From NCBI GenBank assembly GCA_905201915.1, contig CAJKQE010000110.1, forward strand, positions 1 to 6,725: a stretch of DNA of 6,725 nucleotides, in the 5' to 3' direction. The notes beneath the pieces are model-generated. The model did not search any database, was not told the DNA's origin, and saw only the letters and a list, made by a program, of their open reading frames with translations. This DNA comes from an uncultured Lachnospiraceae bacterium (lineage in GTDB: Bacteria > Bacillota > Clostridia > Lachnospirales > Lachnospiraceae). The position numbers and the translations under genes were made by a program. This document shows, piece after piece, positions 1 through 5,637 of the stretch. Within the stretch, counting starts at the first letter, position 1; each line of letters begins with the position of its first letter.

Positions 1-111
1 CAGATACAAATATAACCCCATACAGGAGCCTACACAGTCACCGTCCGGTCTTACATGACCGGCAATGGCTGCTGTTTTCACTCCTGCTAATTCACTGGTT
101 ATTTTCTCCAT
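1..111 (-). CDS. nrnA: DHH-family phosphoesterase (NrnA-like oligoribonuclease / pAp phosphatase), N-terminal fragment
   Basis: Only the first 37 codons are inside the window; the gene runs off the left edge. The visible peptide starts MEKITSELAGVKTAAIAGHV and continues with RPDGDCVGSCMGLYLYL. It holds the first DHH-superfamily motif, H-x-R-P-D-G-D-x-x-G-S (H19 to S29), whose His and Asp residues bind the catalytic metals (Mn2+ in NrnA). In Firmicutes the gene after rbfA is usually nrnA (ytqI-like), a cytoplasmic enzyme that degrades 2-5 nt RNA fragments and dephosphorylates pAp. The ATG has a perfect AGGAGG nine bases upstream, inside the end of rbfA, and overlaps rbfA by 20 nt in another frame, which suggests coupled translation. 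The DHHA1 domain and the DHH motif itself lie outside the window, so the exact subfamily is inferred from motif I and position. Confidence 0.85.
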   Translation of the reverse strand, partial: MEKITSELAGVKTAAIAGHVRPDGDCVGSCMGLYLYL

Positions 112-478
112 CTTCCTGCACCTCCTCTTTTCCGGTGACTTCATCAATCAATTTTGACATGGCAACACCGTACTCAATAGATTCGTCTAAAATAAAACGA
201 ATTTCCGGAGTATTTCTAAGATTGATATTTTTTGCAAGCTGTCTGCGAATATATCCTTCTGCACTTTTTAAGCCTGCAATGGTATTTCTTTTAGCTTCTT
301 CATTTCCCATAACGCTGATATAGGCTCTGCATGTTTTTAAATCCGGAGCCACTTCTACTACTGTGACAGATGTCATAGGATGAATTCTTGGGTCTTTAAT
401 CCCTTCCCGAATTAAGTTCGCCAGTTCATGCTGAACTTCTGCATTTACTCGGGTATTCTTAATACTGTTTTTTCTCAT
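92..478 (-). CDS. rbfA: 30S ribosome-binding factor A (RbfA)
   Basis: RbfA is a small cytoplasmic KH-type protein that binds the 30S subunit near the 5' end of 16S rRNA. It supports late 30S maturation and cold adaptation. The 128-residue product has the usual family length. Recognisable segments are RVNAEVQHELANLIREGIKDPRI at residues 10-32 (described by position), DLKTCRAYISV at 46-56, and RNTPEIRFILDESIEYG at 88-104, which matches the family signature R-x-x-P-E-I/L-x-F. The last ~15 residues are an acidic and Asn-rich tail. The ATG at 478 has a GGAAAGGA ribosome binding site a few bases upstream. It follows infB after 26 nt and overlaps nrnA by 20 nt at its TGA stop, so it is the sixth gene of the operon. 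The identity is secure. Confidence 0.96.
   Translation of the reverse strand: MRKNSIKNTRVNAEVQHELANLIREGIKDPRIHPMTSVTVVEVAPDLKTCRAYISVMGNEEAKRNTIAGLKSAEGYIRRQLAKNINLRNTPEIRFILDESIEYGVAMSKLIDEVTGKEEVQEDGENNQ
121..126 (-). promoter_or_regulatory. Ribosome binding site of nrnA, inside rbfA
   Basis: A perfect AGGAGG lies nine bases before the nrnA ATG at 111, within the last codons of rbfA. It fixes the start of a gene that overlaps rbfA by 20 nt and is too short in this window to be judged by length. Confidence 0.75.
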
Positions 479-504
479 GATTTCCTTTCCGCTTTTTAAA
501 AGCT

Positions 505-3264
505 CTATCTTGGAACTTCCACCATAATATATGCTTCTACTCTGTCTTCTTCTTTGATGTCATTAAAATCTTCAAATACAAGACCACATTCATATCCTGC
601 TTTTACTTCTTTTACATCATCTTTAAAACGTTTCAGAGAAGCCAGCTCACCTTCGAAGATCTGCTCACCTTCTCTGCTGATACGTACTTTACAATTTCTC
701 TGGAAAATACCATCCAGTACATAAGAACCTGCAATATTTCCAACACCGGATGCCTTGAAAATCTGACGTACTTCTGCATGACCAATAACCTTTTCTTCAA
801 ATACAGGATCCAGCATACCCTTCATAGCAGCTTCTACGTCTTCAATTGCCTGGTAAATAACACGGTACAGACGTAAATCAACACCTTCCTGCTCTGCAAC
901 AGATTTTGCAGTTGCATCCGGTCTTACGTTAAATCCGATGATGATTGCATTAGAAGCACTTGCCAGTGTAACATCAGATTCATTAATAGCACCAACGCCG
1001 CCGTGAATTACTTTTACAACAACTTCTTCATTGGACAGTTTTACAAGACTCTGTTTTACTGCTTCTACAGAACCCTGTACGTCAGCTTTTACAATCAATG
1101 GTAATTCTTTCAGATTACCTGCCTGAATTTGACTAAATAAATCATCCAGAGACATTTTTGCTTTTGTTTCTTCCAGAAGACGGTTTTTATTTTCAGATAC
1201 AAAGGTCGCTGCAAAATTCTTCGCTTCTTTGTCATTTTCTGTAACAACCAAAATTTCTCCTGCATTCGGTACATCACTTAATCCCAGAATTTCAACTGGT
1301 GTAGAAGGACTTGCTTCTTTTACTTTTCTGCCCTTATCATCAATCATAGCACGAACTTTACCTGAGCATGCTCCTGCTGCAATAGAATCGCCTACACGTA
1401 ATGTTCCTTTCTGCACTAAAATTGTTGCCACAGGACCTTTTCCTTTATCCAACTCAGCCTCAATAACAAGCCCTCTTGCTCTTCTGTTTGGATTTGCCTT
1501 CAGCTCTGCAACTTCTGCAGTTAAAAGAATCATTTCCAAAAGGTTATCAATTCCTTCACCTGTATGAGCAGAAACAGGAACAAAAATAGTGCTTCCACCC
1601 CAATCTTCTGGAATTAATTCATATTCGGATAACTCCTGTTTTACTCTCTCCACATTTGCACTTGGTTTATCAATTTTATTAATTGCAACAATAATTTCTA
1701 CACCGGCAGCTTTTGCATGGTTAATTGCTTCTACTGTCTGTGGCATAACACCGTCATCTGCTGCTACTACTAAGATTGCAATATCTGTTGCATTTGCACC
1801 ACGCATACGCATTGCAGTAAATGCCTCATGTCCCGGTGTATCTAAGAAAGTAATCTTCTCTCCATCTACACTTACCATATAAGCACCGATATGCTGTGTA
1901 ATACCACCTGCTTCACGATCTGTTACATGAGTTTTTCTAATGCAATCCAAAAGAGATGTTTTACCATGGTCAACGTGTCCCATAACACATACAACCGGTG
2001 GTCTGGAAACTAATGTAGCTTCATCTTCCTCTTCTTCTTTTAAAAGTTCTTCGATTACATCTACTTTTTCTTCCTGCTCCGCAACAATATCATAATCTAA
2101 GGCAATTTCCTGTGCTTTTTCAAAATCAATTTCATGGTTTACTGTAACCATAACGCCTTCTAAGAAAAGTTTTTTCACAATAACAGACGGCTGCATTTTC
2201 ATTTTTTCAGCCAATTCACGAATTGTCATTTTTTCTGGAAGAGTAATTTCTTTTACTTCTTCTTTCTTTTCTTCCTTAGGATGAGATACTGGCTTCTGAA
2301 GCTGCATTGCTTTTGGAATTTTCTGCGCCTGTCTGCGTCCGCCTTGATTTGGACGTTTTCCCTGATTTTGATATTCATCCCTGCGGTTGTCTTTTTTCTT
2401 ATTTTCTCTGTTTGCCTTACGACTGTCTTTTTCTACAAACTCCAGCTTTGGAGCATCAAATTTAGAGGATTGTTCACGTCTATTGTCATTTCCTCTTCCA
2501 TCATTTCTGCCCCCAAAACGTCCGTTTCCACGTTCTCCCTGATTATTTCCAAAACGATTGCCTGAACGTTCTGCATTTCCGTTATTATTGTTGAAACGAT
2601 TGCCTTGACGATTTTCTCCATTTCCATTAAAACGATTGTTGGAACGGCCTTCTTGATTATTATTGCCATTATAGCGATTATTATTTGGGCGGTTTTCTCC
2701 GTTATTACGGTTATTTGGACGACCTTCCCCATTTCCGTTAAAACGATTATTCGGACGGTTCTGGCGATTTTCTCCATTTCCTCCTCTGTTATTTGGACGG
2801 TTTTCTCCGTTATTTTTATTAAAACGGTTGTTCGGACGATTTTCCCCTCCGTTGTTATTACGATTACCCTGACGGTTTTCTCCGTTTTCTTTATAACGAT
2901 TATTATTTGGTCGATTGTTATTTCTATTTTCCTGTTTCAAATCCTGTGTACCTCTATTTTCTTCGCTTCTATGCTCCTGCGGTTTTTGTTTTTTCTCAGA
3001 TGTATGGCTGGCATTCTGAGGGCGGAATACCTGAATAATCTTTTTCTTAGGTTTTTCACCATCTTCCTGTTTTGCAGGATGATTTCCTTCTTGAGTAATT
3101 TTATTTCCTTTTTTATAATTGTCTCTTACCATATTGGCATGTGCTTCGTCTACATTACTCATGTGACTGGTTAATTCTATATTTTTCGATTTCAGAAAAT
3201 CTAAAACCTCTTTATTTGTTTTGTTTACTTCCTTTGCCAGTTCGTAAACTCTTATTGTTGACAT
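505..3264 (-). CDS. infB: Translation initiation factor IF-2
   Basis: IF2 is the cytoplasmic GTPase that places fMet-tRNA on the 30S subunit and promotes 50S joining. The 919-residue product is longer than the 716-residue B. subtilis protein. A first IF2_N domain lies at about residues 1-52, followed by a disordered Asn/Arg/Gly-rich linker at ~101-265, a Lys/Glu-rich stretch to ~340, and a second IF2_N domain at ~341-395. The GTPase domain starts near 421: G1 GHVDHGKT (429-436), G2 Thr in GGITQH (T456), G3 DTPGH (475-479), G4 NKID (529-532) and G5 SAH (565-567). EF-Tu-like domain II, domain III (VKADVQGSVEAV near 726) and the fMet-tRNA-binding C-terminal domain follow, so the protein is complete. 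The ATG has AAGGAGGG six bases upstream. It follows ylxQ after 20 nt. The unusual part is the repetitive linker, listed separately. Confidence 0.98.
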   Translation of the reverse strand: MSTIRVYELAKEVNKTNKEVLDFLKSKNIELTSHMSNVDEAHANMVRDNYKKGNKITQEGNHPAKQEDGEKPKKKIIQVFRPQNASHTSEKKQKPQEHRSEENRGTQDLKQENRNNNRPNNNRYKENGENRQGNRNNNGGENRPNNRFNKNNGENRPNNRGGNGENRQNRPNNRFNGNGEGRPNNRNNGENRPNNNRYNGNNNQEGRSNNRFNGNGENRQGNRFNNNNGNAERSGNRFGNNQGERGNGRFGGRNDGRGNDNRREQSSKFDAPKLEFVEKDSRKANRENKKKDNRRDEYQNQGKRPNQGGRRQAQKIPKAMQLQKPVSHPKEEKKEEVKEITLPEKMTIRELAEKMKMQPSVIVKKLFLEGVMVTVNHEIDFEKAQEIALDYDIVAEQEEKVDVIEELLKEEEEDEATLVSRPPVVCVMGHVDHGKTSLLDCIRKTHVTDREAGGITQHIGAYMVSVDGEKITFLDTPGHEAFTAMRMRGANATDIAILVVAADDGVMPQTVEAINHAKAAGVEIIVAINKIDKPSANVERVKQELSEYELIPEDWGGSTIFVPVSAHTGEGIDNLLEMILLTAEVAELKANPNRRARGLVIEAELDKGKGPVATILVQKGTLRVGDSIAAGACSGKVRAMIDDKGRKVKEASPSTPVEILGLSDVPNAGEILVVTENDKEAKNFAATFVSENKNRLLEETKAKMSLDDLFSQIQAGNLKELPLIVKADVQGSVEAVKQSLVKLSNEEVVVKVIHGGVGAINESDVTLASASNAIIIGFNVRPDATAKSVAEQEGVDLRLYRVIYQAIEDVEAAMKGMLDPVFEEKVIGHAEVRQIFKASGVGNIAGSYVLDGIFQRNCKVRISREGEQIFEGELASLKRFKDDVKEVKAGYECGLVFEDFNDIKEEDRVEAYIMVEVPR
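2515..2964 (-). repeat. Degenerate in-frame repeats encoding the Asn/Arg/Gly-rich IF2 linker
   Basis: Residues 101-250 of IF2 are built from imperfect copies of a roughly 10-residue unit close to N-G-E-N-R-P-N-N-R-F. About seven copies carry the core R-(P/S)-N-N, near residues 118, 143, 156, 170, 182, 192 and 207. A hand count of this 150-residue stretch gives 57 Asn, 25 Arg and 24 Gly, with almost no hydrophobic residues apart from occasional Phe or Tyr after NNR. At the DNA level the repeats are imperfect because codons vary (AAT/AAC, CGT/CGA/CGG), yet short words such as GGAGAAAACCG recur. The segment is expected to be disordered and positively charged. Such IF2 linkers vary strongly in length between species. 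Confidence 0.8.
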
Positions 3265-3284
3265 ATATTGCCCTCCTTCTCATG

Positions 3285-3599
3285 TTAATAACCCATTTTT
3301 TCCAATTTTTTAATCATTGCCAAAGCAAAATTCTCATCTGTCACCCCGAGAGATGCACGATAATCTTTTCCAATGGCGCCTCCTAATTCCTCCTTTGTTC
3401 CCACATTATATAAAGGCACTTTATAATATGTGCACATATCTTTAAACTTTTTTTTCGTATTTTCTGATGCGTCCTGCGCTGTAAGGACTAAAAAAACCTG
3501 CCCGGCTTTTACTCCCTTTTCAGTAGCAAACTCACCGCTTACAATTCTTCCTGCCTTTGCCGCCAGACCTAAAAAAGCCAGTTCTTTACTTCTGCTCAA
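3285..3599 (-). CDS. ylxQ: L7Ae/L30e/S12e/Gadd45-family RNA-binding protein YlxQ
   Basis: This small cytoplasmic protein (104 residues from the preferred start) belongs to the L7Ae/L30e fold. The B. subtilis YlxQ homologue is known to bind kink-turn RNA; the RNA bound in the cell is not settled. Visible family features are LGLAAKAGRIVSGE near residues 10-23, AQDASENTKKKF in the middle, and a C-terminal ASLGVTDENFALAMIKKL segment. The start is uncertain: there are in-frame TTG codons at 3620, 3608 and 3599 but no in-frame ATG or GTG near the family N-terminus. I prefer TTG 3599, because AAAGGGAG lies about ten bases upstream and it gives the short N-terminus usual for the family. TTG 3620 would give 111 residues but has no Shine-Dalgarno match. 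From 3599 it overlaps rnpM by 14 nt; infB follows after 20 nt. Confidence 0.9.
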   Translation of the reverse strand: MSRSKELAFLGLAAKAGRIVSGEFATEKGVKAGQVFLVLTAQDASENTKKKFKDMCTYYKVPLYNVGTKEELGGAIGKDYRASLGVTDENFALAMIKKLEKMGY

Positions 3600-3864
3600 T
3601 ATTCTCAAACTCCCTTTCAAGGTTTTCGTAAACCTCTTTTGGTATGGCTACCTTTAAAGAACGTTCCAGTCCCCTGTTTTTTGCGGCATTTTGTAAACAT
3701 TCCTTACAAAAACATAAATAAGCACCTCTTCCGTTTTTACGGCCGGTTGTATCTAAAACAATTTCATTTTCTGCTGTTTTTAATACACGCATCATTTCTT
3801 TTTTGTTTTTCATTTCACCACAGCCCACGCATTTTCGCATAGGGACTTTCTTTCCTGTACTCAT
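3586..3864 (-). CDS. rnpM: RNase P modulator RnpM (YlxR family)
   Basis: The 92-residue product is a full-length member of the YlxR (DUF448) family. The B. subtilis member has been renamed RnpM because it binds the RNase P RNA and modulates tRNA-precursor processing. The signature RKCVGCGEMKNKKEMMRV at about residues 10-27 and GRKNGRGAYLC at 41-51 are both clear. Cysteines at 12, 15, 51, 53 and 56 form two pairs or clusters that could bind a metal in this protein, but that is only inference. The protein is basic, as expected for an RNA binder. The ATG follows the nusA stop after nine bases, and its ribosome binding site AAGGTGAG overlaps that TAA, so its translation is probably coupled to nusA. 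Its 3' end overlaps ylxQ. Confidence 0.94.
   Translation of the reverse strand: MSTGKKVPMRKCVGCGEMKNKKEMMRVLKTAENEIVLDTTGRKNGRGAYLCFCKECLQNAAKNRGLERSLKVAIPKEVYENLEREFENIEQK
3610..3617 (-). promoter_or_regulatory. Likely ribosome binding site of ylxQ, inside rnpM
   Basis: AAAGGGAG lies within the 3' end of rnpM. It sits ten bases before the TTG at 3599, only one or two bases before the TTG at 3608, and downstream of the TTG at 3620. The spacing supports only the 3599 start. The match to the anti-Shine-Dalgarno sequence is moderate. Confidence 0.45.
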
Positions 3865-3873
3865 ACACTCACC

Positions 3874-5019
3874 TTATTCTTCTACTGTCTCGTCTGCACT
3901 TACTTCCTCTACATAAGCTTCTTCTGCGCCTTCTTCAGCAGGTGTTTCTTCATATTCTTCCTCATAGATATCTAATTCACCGGCTTCTCTCGCCTGTGTC
4001 TCGCTCTTGATGTCAATTTTAAATCCTGTCAATCTTGCTGCCAGTCTTGCATTCTGTCCTTCTTTACCGATTGCCAGAGAAAGCTGGAAGTCCGGAACAA
4101 TAACTGTTGCACTTTTCTCTTCCGGATCAGCAGTAACAGAAATAACTTTTGCAGGGCTTAATGCATTTTCAATTAAAAGAGCAGGATTGTCACTCCAGTT
4201 GATAATATCAATCTTTTCTCCTCTTAATTCCTCTACAACAGAATTTACTCTTGCACCATTGATACCAACGCATGCACCTACCGGATCTACATCTGGATCA
4301 TTACTCCAAACTGCAATCTTAGTACGAGAACCTGCCTCTCTTGCAATACTCTTTACTTCTACAGTTCCATCTTTAATCTCTGTAACTTCTGCCTCAAAAA
4401 GACGTTTTACTAATTCCGGATGTGTTCTGGAAACCATAATCTTTGGCCCTTTTGGTGCGTCTTTTACTTCCAGAATATATACTTTAATTCTTTCTGTAGG
4501 TTTAAATACTTCTGTCCTTACCTGTTCATTTTCTGTTAAAATTGCATCTGCTTTTCCTAAATTAATGCTGTAATTTCTTCCCAAGCTACGCTGTACAATA
4601 CCTGTTACTACATCTTTTTCTTTTCCGTAATACTGATCAAAAATCACTTTTCTTTCTTCTTCACGAATTTTCTGCAAAATAACATTTTTTGCATTCTGTG
4701 TGGCAATACGTCCAAATTCTTTTGATTTGATTTCCACATTTACAATATCTCCCAGTCCATACTGAGAATTCATCATTTTTGCATCTGCCAGACTAATCTC
4801 CGTAACCGGATCATAGACTTCCTCTACTACAGTCTTTTCTGCAAGCACACCAAAATCACATGTTTCATGATTGATATTTACTTTAATATTATCTGCTTTT
4901 CCAAAATGGTTTTTACATGCCTGAATTAAAGATTGCTCAATAGCCTCTAACAAAGTATCTTTGCTGATAGATTTCTCTTTCTCCAGAATGTTGAGTGCCT
5001 CCAATAATTCTGTGTTCAT
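3874..5019 (-). CDS. nusA: Transcription termination/antitermination protein NusA
   Basis: NusA binds RNA polymerase and nascent RNA and controls pausing, intrinsic termination and antitermination. The 381-residue product is close to the 371 residues of B. subtilis NusA. In order it shows the RNAP-binding N-terminal domain (~1-130, with EFGRIATQNAKNVILQKI at 101-118), an S1 domain (~133-195), KH1 (~200-280, with SIAREAGSRTKIAV and DPVGACVGINGARV) and KH2 (~285-345, with DFQLSLAIGKEGQNARLAAR at 310-329). It lacks the acidic AR repeats of E. coli NusA but ends in a short acidic tail: 17 of residues 346-381 are Asp or Glu by hand count. The ATG has AGGAGG ten bases upstream. It follows rimP after 20 nt, the classical arrangement. 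Confidence 0.98.
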   Translation of the reverse strand: MNTELLEALNILEKEKSISKDTLLEAIEQSLIQACKNHFGKADNIKVNINHETCDFGVLAEKTVVEEVYDPVTEISLADAKMMNSQYGLGDIVNVEIKSKEFGRIATQNAKNVILQKIREEERKVIFDQYYGKEKDVVTGIVQRSLGRNYSINLGKADAILTENEQVRTEVFKPTERIKVYILEVKDAPKGPKIMVSRTHPELVKRLFEAEVTEIKDGTVEVKSIAREAGSRTKIAVWSNDPDVDPVGACVGINGARVNSVVEELRGEKIDIINWSDNPALLIENALSPAKVISVTADPEEKSATVIVPDFQLSLAIGKEGQNARLAARLTGFKIDIKSETQAREAGELDIYEEEYEETPAEEGAEEAYVEEVSADETVEE

Positions 5020-5039
5020 TTTTTACTTTCCTCCTAAAA

Positions 5040-5504
5040 TTAAAAATCAAATGCAAGACGAATAAGGGCAATATCTGATTTCTGAAAAATCATTTCTGTT
5101 CCCTCGCAATCAATCGTCACACTGCTTTCATTATATTCCTTTAAAATACCGTAAAATTCCTTCTCTTTATTGATTGCACGATAAGTTCTGATTTCCAGCT
5201 CCTTACCCACACTTCTTTTATAGTCCTTTTCCTTCTTCAAAGGTCTTCCAAGACCGGGAGAGCTTACTTCCATAATATAAGCTTCGTCAATAAAGTCTTC
5301 CTCATCCAGTTTCTGGGAAAATGCCCTGCTGACAACTTCGCAATCGTCTACAGTAATTCCTTCCGGCTTATCAATATAGGCTCTCAGATAAAAATTACTG
5401 CCTTCTTTTACATATTCCACATCCACCAATTCAAAATTATGTTCTGCTACAATAGGTTCCAATAATGATTCTGCTTTTTGTTCATAAATTTCTTTTTTAC
5501 TCAT
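5040..5504 (-). CDS. rimP: Ribosome maturation factor RimP
   Basis: RimP is a cytoplasmic 30S assembly factor that binds S12 and assists formation of the 30S head and central pseudoknot region. The 154-residue length is normal. The N-terminal alpha/beta domain (~1-83) contains ELVDVEYVKEG and YLRAYIDKPEGITVDDCE. The signature EVSSPGLGRPL at residues 79-89 joins it to the SH3-like C-terminal domain, which ends in IRLAFDF. The ATG at 5504 has AAGGTG five bases upstream. It is the first gene of the operon: the 133 bp upstream have no gene and hold a candidate promoter and a palindrome. nusA begins 20 nt after its stop. Confidence 0.97.
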   Translation of the reverse strand: MSKKEIYEQKAESLLEPIVAEHNFELVDVEYVKEGSNFYLRAYIDKPEGITVDDCEVVSRAFSQKLDEEDFIDEAYIMEVSSPGLGRPLKKEKDYKRSVGKELEIRTYRAINKEKEFYGILKEYNESSVTIDCEGTEMIFQKSDIALIRLAFDF

Positions 5505-5543
5505 GTTCTCACCTTCTCCCTACATTCCTTAGGTATACAAACG

Positions 5544-5572
5544 ATAAGAGTGGACCAGTGGTCCACTCTTAT
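5544..5572. promoter_or_regulatory. Perfect 29-bp palindrome between the transglutaminase-like gene and rimP
   Basis: Two 14-base arms, ATAAGAGTGGACCA and TGGTCCACTCTTAT, are perfect reverse complements around a single central base, so either strand can form a long hairpin with a 3-5 nt loop. It starts 39 bases upstream of the rimP ATG. Neither strand carries a strong U-tract after the stem: the minus strand continues CGTTTGTATACC and the plus strand GCTTTGATAAC. It could be a weak or Rho-assisted terminator of the transglutaminase-like gene, a hairpin in the rimP leader, or a DNA operator for a dimeric regulator. The sequence itself does not decide between these. The structure is certain and the role is open. 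Confidence 0.7.
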
Positions 5573-5599
5573 GCTTTGATAACTATCTAGTTCTTTATT

Positions 5600-5628
5600 A
5601 GGATAACACTATTCCCAGAAACTTGCAA
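5600..5628 (-). promoter_or_regulatory. Possible sigma-A-type promoter for the rimP operon
   Basis: On the minus strand TTGCAA (5623-5628) and TATCCT (5600-5605) are separated by 17 bases. Each matches four of six bases of the -35 and -10 consensus. Transcription would begin near 5593, leaving a leader of roughly 90 nt that contains the 29-base palindrome. The match is modest and the AT-rich context makes chance hits common, so this is a weak call supported mainly by its position. Confidence 0.3.
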
Positions 5629-5637
5629 GTTCTTTTT

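Noticed and set aside
2433..2777. A 114-codon minus-strand open frame in a second frame of infB, with repeated Ile/Val/Met/Glu patterns.
   Set aside because: It is an out-of-frame reading of the repetitive linker and its apparent repeats mirror those of IF2.
2515..2964. Regularly spaced short repeats that could be taken for a CRISPR array.
   Set aside because: The units are imperfect, in frame, about ten codons apart, and encode a known type of IF2 linker; there are no unique spacers of constant length.
2605..3174. A 189-codon plus-strand open frame rich in Ile, Val, Phe and Ser that looks like a membrane protein.
   Set aside because: It is antisense to the IF2 Asn/Arg/Gly linker. Complements of AAT/AAC codons in this frame give Ile/Val-like runs, and there is no ribosome binding site or family resemblance.
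4007..4573. A 188-codon plus-strand open frame opposite nusA.
   Set aside because: nusA is clearly conserved across this region, and the antisense product has no recognisable domain or convincing ribosome binding site.
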